Source: Prevotella sp.
GTDB lineage: Bacteria > Bacteroidota > Bacteroidia > Bacteroidales > Bacteroidaceae
Assembly: GCA_017554145.1 (NCBI GenBank)
Contig: JAFZIZ010000012.1
Span: 1-64,000, forward strand
Direction: 5' to 3'
Length of the DNA stretch: 64,000 nucleotides
Part shown: one piece after another, positions 7,477-16,385 of the stretch
Layout: each line of letters starts with the position of its first letter
Numbering within the stretch: the first letter of the stretch is position 1
Translations under genes and position numbers: made by a program
Notes under the pieces: model-generated
Told to the model about the DNA's origin: nothing
Database searches by the model: none
Seen by the model: the letters and a program-made list of their open reading frames with translations, nothing else

Positions 7477-7485
7477 TATATTTGC
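7477..7485 (+). promoter_or_regulatory. -7 box for the split 5'-nucleotidase genes
   Basis: The site reads TATATTTGC, 20 bp before the ATG at 7506, divergent from the rplS promoter. Confidence 0.5.
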
Positions 7486-7505
7486 ATCAATAAAACGATA
7501 ATCCA

Positions 7506-8285
7506 ATGGGCAGAAAGTTGATGATGATGACGGTGGCGACGATGATAATCATGTCGTGCAAGACGAGCTATCAGGTCGCCTCGATAGAGCGTTCACGTAT
7601 CTTGGTGGATGCCCGTTATGATTATCATCAAGACGAAAAGGCTGTGGCTTTCTTAACTCATTACGAACGCATCGTCGACAGTATCATGAGTCCTGTGGTG
7701 GGGCAGTCGGCAAAATATATGAAACCCCATCGCCCCGAGAGTGAGTTGTCAAACTTGATTGCTGACATTATGGTGTGGGCGGCGAAGGATTATAACGAGC
7801 AGCCTGTCTTTGGCGTCTATAACATGGGGGGTATGCGTGCCGATTTGCCGAAAGGTGATGTCACCTATGGCGATGTGCTTAATATCGCCCCGTTTGAGAA
7901 TAAAATCATTTTTGCTACCCTTTCAGGTGCAGAAGTGTTGGAACTCTTCTCTCAGATGGCTTCCATTGGTGGCGAGGGCGTGAGCCATTCGGTGCGTATG
8001 GTGATTACCAAAGACGGACAATTGGTGAGTGCCATCCTGAACGGTGAACCAATTGATCCGCAGAAAGACTACCGTTTTGTCACTATCGACTATCTGTTGG
8101 GCGGTACTGATAAGATGGTGGCATTCAAGAAGTCGAGAGATATCCATTCGCCCCAGGCAACAGAGGATACTTCGCGCCTCATCATCATGAAGTATTTCCG
8201 TGAACAGATGAGTCAGGGTAAGGTCGTGGATGCTGAGATGGAAGGACGTGTAACGGTTGCGGACGAAGTCCTAAATATTAAATGA
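7506..8285 (+). CDS. 5'-nucleotidase C-terminal domain lipoprotein
   Basis: The product has 259 residues. A lipoprotein signal peptide ends in the lipobox IIMSC, with Cys at residue 18. The rest matches the substrate-binding C-terminal domain of UshA-type 5'-nucleotidases: SELSNLIADIMVWAA, YNMGGMRADLPKGDVTYGDV, IAPFENKIIFATLSG and a YRFVTIDYLLGGTD block. That domain normally follows the metallophosphatase domain in one chain. Here it is a separate gene, placed before the catalytic half (next gene, 33 bp on). The pair probably forms one periplasmic enzyme that removes phosphate from nucleotides. Confidence 0.9.
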   Translation: MGRKLMMMTVATMIIMSCKTSYQVASIERSRILVDARYDYHQDEKAVAFLTHYERIVDSIMSPVVGQSAKYMKPHRPESELSNLIADIMVWAAKDYNEQPVFGVYNMGGMRADLPKGDVTYGDVLNIAPFENKIIFATLSGAEVLELFSQMASIGGEGVSHSVRMVITKDGQLVSAILNGEPIDPQKDYRFVTIDYLLGGTDKMVAFKKSRDIHSPQATEDTSRLIIMKYFREQMSQGKVVDAEMEGRVTVADEVLNIK

Positions 8286-8318
8286 AAAATGATAAATGAA
8301 ATGAGAGCAGTAAAGATT

Positions 8319-9167
8319 ATGAAAAGCAGATGGCTGATGATAGTTTTTTTATTTTTCATTTGTCAATTATCATTTAGCACTATGGGGGCGCAGAAACAAC
8401 TCGTCATTCTGCATACGGGTGATATGCATAGTACGATACTGCCGATTAGTAGTCAGTTACCCAATACACTGAAGGCGGGTAGGGCAGGTACGATTCGAAG
8501 GATAGAGATGTTGAGGAAAGAGCGCCAGAAATGTTCGGACCTCTTGCTTTTCGATACGGGCGATTTCTTTCAGGGCTCTGCTTATTATACGATGTTCAAG
8601 GGGGATGTAGAAGTAGGAATGATGAACCTGATGGGTTATGATGCCGCAACAGTTGGTAACCATGAGTTTGATTTTGGACTGGAGGAAATGGCGCGTGTGT
8701 TCCGTATGGCCAATTTCCCCATCGTCTGTACGAACTATGACTTTACGGGGACCCCTGTAGAGGGATTGGTGAAGCCTTATATCATTATCAAACGTAACGG
8801 TGTGAAGATAGGTGTGTTTGGTGTTGGTCAGCAGTTGGAAGGACTGGTGTCGGAAAAGAACTGTCCAGGCGTGAAGTTCCTCGATCCTGCAAAGGTGGCA
8901 TTAGAAACGGCAACGATGCTGAAAAAAGAGAAGAAATGTGATGTGGTGATCTGTCTTTCTCACCTCGGTTGGAAGATAGGCGGCTATGACGACCAATACC
9001 TAATACATAACTCGCGTAATATCGACTTGGTATTGAGTGGTCATTCACATACATACCTTGTTGACGACAGATACGAGACTGACCTTGACGGCAAGCAGGT
9101 GCTTGTCGACCATGAAGGAAAACATGCTATCTTCGTGGGAAAGATGGTTGTAAATTTAAAAAGGTAA
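8319..9167 (+). CDS. 5'-nucleotidase-type metallophosphatase (catalytic domain)
   Basis: The product has 282 residues, with a signal peptide (MKSRWLMIVFLFFICQLSFS). Calcineurin-like metallophosphatase motifs appear in order: ILHTGDMHS (metal Asp and His), LLFDTGDFFQGS, the GNHEFDFG motif, a CLSHLGW strand and LSGHSHTYL. This is the N-terminal half of UshA-like enzymes; the substrate-binding half is the gene just upstream. The ATG at 8319 gives a normal signal peptide. An earlier in-frame ATG at 8289 would add ten residues. The signal-peptide coding region contains a TTTTCATTTGTCAATTATC-type low-complexity stretch that resembles spacer repeats elsewhere in the window. Confidence 0.9.
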   Translation: MKSRWLMIVFLFFICQLSFSTMGAQKQLVILHTGDMHSTILPISSQLPNTLKAGRAGTIRRIEMLRKERQKCSDLLLFDTGDFFQGSAYYTMFKGDVEVGMMNLMGYDAATVGNHEFDFGLEEMARVFRMANFPIVCTNYDFTGTPVEGLVKPYIIIKRNGVKIGVFGVGQQLEGLVSEKNCPGVKFLDPAKVALETATMLKKEKKCDVVICLSHLGWKIGGYDDQYLIHNSRNIDLVLSGHSHTYLVDDRYETDLDGKQVLVDHEGKHAIFVGKMVVNLKR

Positions 9168-9184
9168 GAGTCACGCTGTAACCA

Positions 9185-9943
9185 TCATTCAAAATAGAAG
9201 GTCAGCATAATCATCTTGTCCTGGACACTCTTGACACTGCCAGCAAAGGCTCGTTTGTTCACATCACGCAGTTCATTAACATGGTTGGTGTCAAGGTTAT
9301 TGCTAAGACCATAACAGAATTTCAATTCAGGAATCAGTTTGAAGAAAGGTAGGTAGAAGTCACAACCGAGACCGACTTCAATCATGGTGCCAAAGCGCTT
9401 CAAACTGATATAGTCCTCATTGGCACTTGTCAGATTGATTAAGCCACTGATACCGGCAGTGAGATAAGGACGATAGTTGTTGAAGCGTGGCGCACTAAAC
9501 TTGATGTTCACAGGCATGGCGATATACGTGTTCTTGAGGTCTTGGGTAACTTTCTTTGGGCGACCTTCCTCATCAAGATCCTTCAGGTCTAAGAAAGTGA
9601 GATGCTTGGCACCAAAGTGCATCGCAGGAGTGAAGCGCAAAGCGAAATTCTCATGCAGACGAATCTCTGCCAACACTCCTACAGAGAAACCGGGATTCCA
9701 TTTGTCGGCATCAGTTACGATGAGGTGTTCGGTGGCATGACCCTCTTCGTCAACGATGGTTTGTAATCCAACATTCTCGAACTCGATGTCCTGAAGATTG
9801 GCTCCTACCAATATACCAAAATGCAGAGGGCGCAAGTCTATATAGGGCTTGTGCTGTACTTTACGTGTCTGGGCAAATCCTGTAAAAAGGCAGGATACCA
9901 ATATTATGATTAGAATATATCTTTTTCTATTCACATTAATCAT
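9185..9943 (-). CDS. porT: PorT-like outer-membrane beta-barrel protein (type IX secretion)
   Basis: The product has 252 residues. It has a signal peptide (to about residue 24, ending in TGFAQ), followed by amphipathic strands typical of the PorT family of outer-membrane barrels: PLHFGILVGANLQD, a GFSVGVLAEIRLHENFALRF block, YIAMPVNIKF, YRPYLTAGISGLINL, and a C-terminal strand MIMLTFYFE ending on an aromatic-acidic pair. PorT is required for T9SS export and may help assemble the machinery. The general OMP_b-brl_2 family also contains unrelated proteins, so the exact name is likely rather than certain. It converges with the 5'-nucleotidase genes (18 bp). Confidence 0.75.
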   Translation of the reverse strand: MINVNRKRYILIIILVSCLFTGFAQTRKVQHKPYIDLRPLHFGILVGANLQDIEFENVGLQTIVDEEGHATEHLIVTDADKWNPGFSVGVLAEIRLHENFALRFTPAMHFGAKHLTFLDLKDLDEEGRPKKVTQDLKNTYIAMPVNIKFSAPRFNNYRPYLTAGISGLINLTSANEDYISLKRFGTMIEVGLGCDFYLPFFKLIPELKFCYGLSNNLDTNHVNELRDVNKRAFAGSVKSVQDKMIMLTFYFE

Positions 9944-10032
9944 AACGTGCCAAGGTACCCGTTTATTATTTCGACAGCGTATAAATTATGAAAATATCTC
10001 ATCAAAATTGGGTACAAATCGAAAAATATTCC

Positions 10033-10041
10033 TATCTTTGC
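10033..10041 (+). promoter_or_regulatory. -7 box for the ferredoxin gene
   Basis: The site reads TATCTTTGC. It gives a leader of about 40 nt before the ATG at 10089. Confidence 0.5.
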
Positions 10042-10088
10042 ATCGCAAAAAGAAAGTATATAGTATTCATTTTTAAATAACAAAGATT

Positions 10089-10259
10089 ATGGCATACGTA
10101 ATTGGTGATGACTGCATCGCATGTGGAACATGTATCGATGAGTGCCCCGCAGGAGCAATCTCTGAGGGCGATAAGTATTCAATCAACCCTGATGTCTGCA
10201 CAGAGTGCGGCACATGCGCTGACGTTTGTCCGTCAGAGGCTATCAGTCTTCCTGCATAA
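10089..10259 (+). CDS. 2[4Fe-4S] ferredoxin (short)
   Basis: The product has 56 residues and starts MAYVIGDDCIACG. It has two CxxCxxCxxxCP cluster motifs (Cys 9, 12, 15, 19 and Cys 37, 40, 43, 47) related by internal pseudo-symmetry, as in clostridial-type ferredoxins. It is a low-potential electron carrier, probably serving pyruvate or 2-oxoacid ferredoxin oxidoreductases. Length and motif spacing are normal. The gene has its own promoter and a strong terminator. It is too short for many gene callers but is unambiguous. Confidence 0.96.
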   Translation: MAYVIGDDCIACGTCIDECPAGAISEGDKYSINPDVCTECGTCADVCPSEAISLPA

Positions 10260-10285
10260 GCATTGCAGAATAAAGAAGAACATAG

Positions 10286-10312
10286 GGCTTTCCCAAAGGA
10301 AAGCCTTTTTTT
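10286..10312 (+). terminator. Intrinsic terminator after the ferredoxin gene
   Basis: GGCTTTCC pairs with GGAAAGCC around CAAA, followed by eight T. It ends almost at the stop codon of the convergent histidine kinase gene. Confidence 0.9.
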
Positions 10313-10313
10313 G

Positions 10314-12344
10314 TTATATGTTATAGGGGAGGGTGTAGATGAAACGGGCACCATTATTATAAGAGGTGTCTAAAATAATATCTCCTCCCAAACGACGGGC
10401 AATGCTTCTTGCCACCGTTAATCCAATGCCTGTACCGTCATAATACTGGTCGAGCTGGGTGAATTCTTGGAAGATACGTTCGGATTCATAGGGCGGTATT
10501 CCGATACCGGTATCTGTGATGGTATAGACGATGGTAGAATTTACCTCGTTATATGAAACATCCAAATCCACTCTTCCTTTCTTCGTGAATTTCTTAGCAT
10601 TATCGAGTAGAAGAGTCAGTACACGACTGGCGGAATGCAGATTGGTCTTAATCGGCTTATCGTTAGCTTCATCAAAATGCAAGTTGAAAGAGAAATGCTT
10701 AGCTTGCTGGATACCAGATTCTTGTGATGCCAAAGCGGCTATCTGAACGGCTGTAACCTCGTCAGTGCGCTCGATGACACTCTGACTATGCATATCAGAG
10801 AGTTCGAGCATCTTATTAACTAGCTCTGTGATACGTTCTGTGTTTTCTGTGATACGCTGATTGATATCATGTCTTTCTGTTTCGCTCAATTCCACATTAG
10901 GTGTCGTGATTACCTGTGTGAAACCACTTAGGATATTCAGTGGCGTACGTATCTCATGGGAAATCTGTTGGATGAAATCGGTCTTCATCCGTGAGGACTC
11001 CTCTGCACGCTTGTTGGCCAGAACCAACATATCGTTCTTCTGTTTCAACTCTAGGTTCTTCTCTTTCAGTCGTTTGGAGGAACGCAGACGGAGCAGGGAG
11101 ATGACAGACAAGAAGAGTATCAATAGGAGGAGAGCTACGAAGATGGCGATGGCCCGCTGATCTTCCAACATAGACTGTTGCTCAGCAATTTTTTTCTCTT
11201 TCTCCTGTGTCTCATAGATGATAGCCAGTTCGGCAGCATTATGCAGTCGTTCATACGAATCGACAGAGTCAATGGTGTTGACGATGCGTTCTGCCATTTG
11301 GAGTGCCTGTTCTTTACGTCCGGATTTGAGGTATCCTTTGAGATAGGGGACAAGGTAGGACTTCATATAATAGAGGGATAGCGGGATTTCCCACGATTGA
11401 ATGACAGAATCTACCTTTGGCGTTAGGTTAGCAAACTCTTCCCAACGCTCAGCGAGTTCAAGGTATTCACTATGTTCGATAAGTCCAGAACTGGTCTTCG
11501 AATAATTCGTTTTGAGGAATTTCTGATAGGCATTTTCTGCCTCGGCGCGCCGCCCTGTCTTGATATAGACGAGGGCTTTGTGGGTGTTGAGACCGGCAAT
11601 ATATTCCTCGGCAGTACGGGCAGGGCACTCTTTGGAGGCAATCATACTATCTATCGCCTCTTCTCCAAGAGGAATCCATGCATCTGCCTGCTTGAATTGT
11701 TCCGTGCTGGTATAGGCATCTATAATATTATAGGTGATTCGTGCCCAAGTGAAGAGATTGTCGAATGAAGGATTATCGTTGGCTTGTTTCTTAAGAACAT
11801 TCCATGCCTCCGTGAAACTCTTTTTAGCTTCTTCGTGGCGACCTAATTGCATCTGGCTGTATCCGATGTCATGAAGCAGAATGGCACCCCAGTGACGTCC
11901 TTCATACGTACTATCTTCTAGTACTTTAGCATAAGCCTCTGTAGCAATGGATATGGCTCCGTCCTGATCGCCTTTGTTCGTAAGAATGGTGGTAAGTTGG
12001 TCGCAGACGAAATAATAGAGGGCAGGAAACTCTTGATAGAGTGCATCATCTGTCAGTGAACGTTTATAATAAAGCTCTGCTGTCAGTTCTTGTCCTAATT
12101 TGAAGTGGATTTGTCCGCGATAATAGTTGGCTTTGTGTTCTGGGATGAGTTTATGGTCCTCTAGACTGTCAACAATAAGCAAAGCTCGATTTGGGTCGGT
12201 ATTGATGGCTTGATAAACAATAGAATCTTTCTCTTTCGTATTGTTGTTGGAAACTTGTGAACTACGATTTATACAGGCTGTCAATCCTATGGTAAGGAAT
12301 AATGCACAGCCTATTAAGAGGTAGTATAGTTTCCTAAGATTCAT
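10314..12344 (-). CDS. TPR-containing membrane sensor histidine kinase (lipoprotein-like N-terminus)
   Basis: The product has 676 residues. The N-terminus has a hydrophobic signal ending in a possible lipobox (IGLTAC, Cys about residue 24). Residues 40-380 are TPR-like helical repeats, probably periplasmic. A membrane segment lies at about 395-418 (IFVALLLLILFLSVISLL), followed by a short coiled coil. The HisKA domain follows with QQISHEIRTPLN, phospho-accepting His463, and then the HATPase domain with LDNAKKF, DTGIGIPP and GTGIGLTVARSI. There is no receiver domain, so it must signal to a separate regulator, which is not adjacent. It resembles the kinase at 35861 in architecture. Confidence 0.92.
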   Translation of the reverse strand: MNLRKLYYLLIGCALFLTIGLTACINRSSQVSNNNTKEKDSIVYQAINTDPNRALLIVDSLEDHKLIPEHKANYYRGQIHFKLGQELTAELYYKRSLTDDALYQEFPALYYFVCDQLTTILTNKGDQDGAISIATEAYAKVLEDSTYEGRHWGAILLHDIGYSQMQLGRHEEAKKSFTEAWNVLKKQANDNPSFDNLFTWARITYNIIDAYTSTEQFKQADAWIPLGEEAIDSMIASKECPARTAEEYIAGLNTHKALVYIKTGRRAEAENAYQKFLKTNYSKTSSGLIEHSEYLELAERWEEFANLTPKVDSVIQSWEIPLSLYYMKSYLVPYLKGYLKSGRKEQALQMAERIVNTIDSVDSYERLHNAAELAIIYETQEKEKKIAEQQSMLEDQRAIAIFVALLLLILFLSVISLLRLRSSKRLKEKNLELKQKNDMLVLANKRAEESSRMKTDFIQQISHEIRTPLNILSGFTQVITTPNVELSETERHDINQRITENTERITELVNKMLELSDMHSQSVIERTDEVTAVQIAALASQESGIQQAKHFSFNLHFDEANDKPIKTNLHSASRVLTLLLDNAKKFTKKGRVDLDVSYNEVNSTIVYTITDTGIGIPPYESERIFQEFTQLDQYYDGTGIGLTVARSIARRLGGDIILDTSYNNGARFIYTLPYNI

Positions 12345-12366
12345 AGTAAATGGTTTTTAGTTTATA

Positions 12367-12398
12367 AAAAGGGACGTAAGCATCCTTACGTCCCTTTT
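12367..12398 (-). terminator. Bidirectional intrinsic terminator
   Basis: A perfect stem AAAAGGGACGTAAG/CTTACGTCCCTTTT surrounds CATC. It lies just after the stop of the exb-operon TPR gene and before the histidine kinase start. Confidence 0.9.
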
Positions 12399-12406
12399 AT
12401 TAATGA

Positions 12407-13837
12407 TTATTTCATTTCAAGAACCTGCTTGGCAATCTCGCTCTCAGGATCAATTTGGATAAGTTTCTGCGCATAGCTGGTGGCAGTGGTCTTATCGTCC
12501 TTCTGGATGAGATAATAGGCGATTAAGTAGCGATAGCTTTCATTCAGACGAGCCTTATCGGTATTGTCCTTCTCAGCTTTTGGACCAATGACGTCGGCTA
12601 ACTTCTGATAGTAAGGAAGGGCGAGGCCTTTACTCTGGTCAGGATCCATCTGGCTATTGACACGTGCACGCATGAAAGTAGCATACTCCATTGCATTCTC
12701 GTATTTCTCAGCGAGGTCGGCGTAAGCCGCATCAGCGCGTTTGAAAGCCTCTGCCTGTTCTGTTGCAGTTAGTGATGAACCATGCTGCATGTGGAGTGAA
12801 GCCAGTCCTGCGAGATCGTTAGCACTGGGCTTTTCGATGTTAGAAAGGTAGTCCTGATAATGCTTGATAGCATTGGGGAAGTCTTCTTTCTCAAGATATG
12901 CGTCAGAGAGCTGTTTGATGACACCAGCACGTTTGTCCTTATTGTCCATATCCTCCATCTGCAAAGCCTTCTGATACATCTCGATAGCCTTATCACTCTG
13001 CTTGGCACCATTATAGGCATTTCCATAATAAGTGTAGTCGTAATAAGAGAATTTAGCAGAGTCGGATCTATTGAACAAAGCGTCTGCATATGTCAGAGCA
13101 TCGTCATATTTCTGCAGGTCAGTGCTGTTAAAGAAGGCAAGACGATTGAAGGCGGCATTACGGGGCTTACGAGTCAGACCGTATTTGGCAATGTCAAGAC
13201 TCTTCTGGTTCTGCTGCTTGAAGTATGCTGCCATCGCATAGTCGCTCAAGTCGCGGTCTTCCATCTTGGTTCTGTCAGCCTTGTCATAATAGCTCAGTGC
13301 CTTGTCGAAGTCATTAGCATTGTAGTAGATACGTCCAGCCAAAGCGTCAACGGCTACATCTGGACGCTGAGAACGCAGTTCTTCCAACTTGGCAATAGCC
13401 TCTGATGGACTGATCTTACGATATACGTTGGCATACTTGAAATAAGCCTCTGCATTCTTAGGATCAGCATAGATAGCCTGATTGTATTGTGCAGCTGCAG
13501 TTCCACCATTGTCACTACTTAATGCTTCGATATCACCAAGCAGAACGAATGCTGGTGAGAACTTGTTCTTAGAGGCAGCCAACGCTTGGTTAGCACAGCT
13601 ACGGGCATTTAACGTATCCTTTGCCTCAAAGAAAGCACGACCAAAGGCAACCAGATTTTCTGCATTTTTCTTGTTAGCCTTATAGAAAGGCTTCATCTGC
13701 TTGTCAAGATCTGCGGGTTTGCTACTAATGATTCTCTTTACAGCATCAATATCGGCCTTACTGCCGTCTTGTGCCATCAATTGGGTGCTGAATCCTGTCA
13801 TCAGCATTCCCATGAATAAATATTTAATTGCTTTCAT
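12407..13837 (-). CDS. Secreted TPR-repeat protein of the exb/ton operon
   Basis: The product has 476 residues, with a signal peptide ending STQLMAQ. The mature protein is made of tandem TPR-like helix pairs (for example AEAYFKYANVYRKISPSEA and DKAIEMYQKALQMEDMDNKD), with a Tyr-rich YYDYTYYGNAYNGAKQSD segment. It probably serves as a periplasmic scaffold. It is the last gene of the run exbB-exbD-exbD-tonB-pstS-like-TPR. That position suggests a role with the TonB energy-transducing complex, but its partner is unknown. Confidence 0.8.
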   Translation of the reverse strand: MKAIKYLFMGMLMTGFSTQLMAQDGSKADIDAVKRIISSKPADLDKQMKPFYKANKKNAENLVAFGRAFFEAKDTLNARSCANQALAASKNKFSPAFVLLGDIEALSSDNGGTAAAQYNQAIYADPKNAEAYFKYANVYRKISPSEAIAKLEELRSQRPDVAVDALAGRIYYNANDFDKALSYYDKADRTKMEDRDLSDYAMAAYFKQQNQKSLDIAKYGLTRKPRNAAFNRLAFFNSTDLQKYDDALTYADALFNRSDSAKFSYYDYTYYGNAYNGAKQSDKAIEMYQKALQMEDMDNKDKRAGVIKQLSDAYLEKEDFPNAIKHYQDYLSNIEKPSANDLAGLASLHMQHGSSLTATEQAEAFKRADAAYADLAEKYENAMEYATFMRARVNSQMDPDQSKGLALPYYQKLADVIGPKAEKDNTDKARLNESYRYLIAYYLIQKDDKTTATSYAQKLIQIDPESEIAKQVLEMK

Positions 13838-13916
13838 AATTCAAAATGTATTAATTGTTTGTATATTGTTCAATTATTTGATGATGATTCTTCGCTAAAG
13901 TTTAAATGTGAAACAA

Positions 13917-14876
13917 TTATTTAACAATAACATTACGTGTCGTCATATTACCATAAGCAGGCAACAAGGATGAATGGAAGATAATCATTTGTCCTTTAGG
14001 CGATGCTAAGTAGTTAGAGAATCCGAAAGGCAGTCCGCGATAGGAATCATTCAGCAGACAATAGATGGTTCGGATAAGAGGATAACTATCATTATATATA
14101 TAATACTGATAGGGCTTCCAACTATTTAAGGGCGTGGCTGTCTCCATGCGGCTGACAGACATCACACGGATATTCTTCTTGAAAGTGACATTGGTGGTGT
14201 CACGCTTATCGTTGAGCCAGTTAGAACCGATGATACCAATGGCATTCTTGGTCTTCTCAACGTAATTAATCACCTCGGCAGACTTATTGACAGCCTGAAT
14301 ATTAGGACTGTTGATAGGTTTTCCGCCAAGGATAGAGTCTTGCGCATAACGCACCGTACTCGATTTGGGGTTGTCAAACACAACCTCGATGTCTCCTTGT
14401 TTAGAGTCGGGATAGATATCGCTCCATTTCTTGGCCTCACCACTGAGGATACGGGCAATATCTTTTACGGTGATACAAGTGTCGGGATTATCCCTGTGAA
14501 TAATCAGTGCCAGACCGTCATAAGCGATAGGTGCTGACTTCATCGACTTGTATCCCTTGTTTTTTAAGGTGTTGTATTCGTTCTTAGTGAACTGGCGTGA
14601 GGTGATAGCCAAGAAAATCTTCTCATCCATCAACATCTTAACGGCATCTTGCTCACTGGTATAGATGGGAATAATCTCTGCCTTGGGATGATCAACATTG
14701 AACATCTCCACCTCTTCGTCAATAATAGGTGAGAAACTATCATCAGAGGCGAACTCAATCTTTCCAGATGAATAGGTATCAGTACGATTGCTTTTCGGCT
14801 TGTCCCCTTTACAGGAGTACAAGCCAAAAAGCAATATCACTAATCCAACAAATATGTTGAATGCGTTCTTTGTCAT
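13917..14876 (-). CDS. PstS-like substrate-binding lipoprotein
   Basis: The product has 319 residues. A lipobox LYSC (Cys about residue 22) is followed by a PBP-like phosphate-binding fold: SGKIEFASDDSFSPIIDEEV, IAYDGLALIIHRDNPD (the PstS-type GLAlivhk strand), a DIARILSGEAKKWSDI block, and NAIGIIGSNWLND. No pstC, pstA or pstB is nearby. In Bacteroidetes such PstS-like proteins often sit in exb-ton operons, and their ligand there need not be phosphate. The gene is separated from tonB by 5 bp. Confidence 0.8.
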   Translation of the reverse strand: MTKNAFNIFVGLVILLFGLYSCKGDKPKSNRTDTYSSGKIEFASDDSFSPIIDEEVEMFNVDHPKAEIIPIYTSEQDAVKMLMDEKIFLAITSRQFTKNEYNTLKNKGYKSMKSAPIAYDGLALIIHRDNPDTCITVKDIARILSGEAKKWSDIYPDSKQGDIEVVFDNPKSSTVRYAQDSILGGKPINSPNIQAVNKSAEVINYVEKTKNAIGIIGSNWLNDKRDTTNVTFKKNIRVMSVSRMETATPLNSWKPYQYYIYNDSYPLIRTIYCLLNDSYRGLPFGFSNYLASPKGQMIIFHSSLLPAYGNMTTRNVIVK

Positions 14877-14881
14877 AAATC

Positions 14882-15706
14882 TTATTGCAGTCTGAAGGTT
14901 ACGGGAACGGTGTACTTCACACGTACAGCCGAACCGTTCTGCTTACCAGGAATCCAGTGAGGCATCTGCTTGAGGACGCGTACAGCCTCTTTGTCGAGTG
15001 ATGGGTCAACACCACGAACAACTCTAACGTCCGTGATAGAACCATCGCGCTCAACAACGAAGGTACATACAACACGACCTTGTACGCCGTTTTCCTCTGC
15101 TACTACCGGATACTTGATATTGCTGCTAAGCCAAGACATCAGGGCACCCTGACCTCCAGGGAATGAAGGCATCTGCTCAACCACGTCGAAGACTTTTGTT
15201 TCTTCCTCCTTTGGAGGTTCTGGCTGTGCAATGACTTCCTTAGCTTTCAATACCTCACCTGTAGCGTCATCGTTACCCTTTACGTCGAAAGAACCGATGG
15301 CGGTCTTGGTCTTGTTCAAGTCATCCTGTGACTTCAACTCCTCCTCAGGCTTCACCTCAGAGTCTTTCTTGATAACAGGGGGAACGAACTTTACAGAGCT
15401 CTTCACCTTTTCTACTGGCTTAGCTTCTTCAATCTTTACAGGGGCTTTCTTCTCCACCTTTACCTCTTTCTTGGCAATCTGTGAGAGTTCTACCTCTGCT
15501 GAGATCTCTTCCTTGCTATTAGCCTCAATAATTGCATTGACACCAACGATAATTCCGATGAGTGCTGCAAGGGCAATCATAATGATGATAGACCATACAT
15601 TACGTACGCCCGTATTCTTACGCAGCTGGTAAGCACCATACGCCTTGTTTCTTCCTTCGAAAACAAGGTCAACCCATCCATTGTCAATCAAATCTATTTT
15701 TGACAT
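14882..15706 (-). CDS. tonB: TonB family energy transducer
   Basis: The product has 274 residues. The N-terminus has the Bacteroidetes TonB signature DLVFEGRNKAYGAYQLRKN, followed by a membrane anchor at about 36-58. A Lys/Glu/Pro-rich periplasm-spanning region (about 75-175) follows. The C-terminal TonB domain (about 185-274) has FPGGQGALMSWLSSNIKYP, an EENGVQGRV block, and a WIPGKQNG..VRVKYTVPVTF end. It couples the proton-motive force from ExbB/ExbD to outer-membrane receptors. It is fourth in the operon. Confidence 0.93.
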   Translation of the reverse strand: MSKIDLIDNGWVDLVFEGRNKAYGAYQLRKNTGVRNVWSIIIMIALAALIGIIVGVNAIIEANSKEEISAEVELSQIAKKEVKVEKKAPVKIEEAKPVEKVKSSVKFVPPVIKKDSEVKPEEELKSQDDLNKTKTAIGSFDVKGNDDATGEVLKAKEVIAQPEPPKEEETKVFDVVEQMPSFPGGQGALMSWLSSNIKYPVVAEENGVQGRVVCTFVVERDGSITDVRVVRGVDPSLDKEAVRVLKQMPHWIPGKQNGSAVRVKYTVPVTFRLQ

Positions 15707-15740
15707 AGTTCTAAGTTGCTTTTATGTTATTAAAATGCCA

Positions 15741-16382
15741 TTACTTAATACCCTTGGAATCAAGAAGTTTCTTGTCGTCTGGGCTAATTTCGTCAATGAC
15801 GTACTTACCAATACTGCAAATCTGCATTTCATCAAGAGCTGTAACCATGTTCTCATAGCTGGAAGTATCCAGCGGTTTGATAATGATGGTCAGAGTAGGA
15901 ATTTTCTCACCGTTGATTTCACCATTACGAATCTTTGACAACTCGTTGTTATAGGTGCTATCCGCCATATTGGTTTCTTTCTTCTTCTTGTCGAGTTCGA
16001 TTTTTGCCATACGGATACGTGCAACGGGGATGATACCCTCTTCTGTGCGGTGCTCTGTCAAGACCTTGCGGATTCCCTCTTTACCCCAAGTGGTCTCTTT
16101 GACACAAGTGGGATCATCGTACTTGGGAATACCTTTGATATAGTAAATTTTGTCGTTGCCAGCCAGATAGAAAGTAATCGTATGAGACTCCTTGGTGGCG
16201 TTACGATCTTGGTCTTGAACGTTCTTATCGTTACTTGGCATGGTCAACTGCATCGCCTGAGGCTTACTCAGAGAGGTACAGAGCATGAAGAATGTGATAA
16301 GAAGCATCATCATATCCACCATCGGCGTGAAGTCGACGCGGACATTCATCTTCTTCTGTTTACTTGCTTTTTGTTTTGCCAT
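15741..16382 (-). CDS. exbD: ExbD/TolR family biopolymer transport protein (second copy)
   Basis: The product has 213 residues. A basic N-terminus precedes VDFTPMVDMMMLLITFFML, which contains the proton-conducting Asp of the single membrane helix. The periplasmic part has a longer insert than E. coli ExbD (about 140 residues), including a stretch of charged residues (IELDKKKKETN). It lies 3 bp after the first exbD and 34 bp before tonB. Two unlike ExbD proteins next to one ExbB are usual in Bacteroidetes. Confidence 0.9.
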   Translation of the reverse strand: MAKQKASKQKKMNVRVDFTPMVDMMMLLITFFMLCTSLSKPQAMQLTMPSNDKNVQDQDRNATKESHTITFYLAGNDKIYYIKGIPKYDDPTCVKETTWGKEGIRKVLTEHRTEEGIIPVARIRMAKIELDKKKKETNMADSTYNNELSKIRNGEINGEKIPTLTIIIKPLDTSSYENMVTALDEMQICSIGKYVIDEISPDDKKLLDSKGIK

Positions 16383-16385
16383 TCT

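Noticed and set aside
12860..13405. 181-codon plus-strand frame
   Set aside because: It is antisense to a well-supported TPR gene, with hydrophobic pseudo-repeats that mirror the TPR codons. It is a shadow frame.
13917..14876. Phosphate ABC transporter locus
   Set aside because: Only the binding-protein-like gene is present. The neighbours are exb/ton genes, so a pst operon call is not supported.
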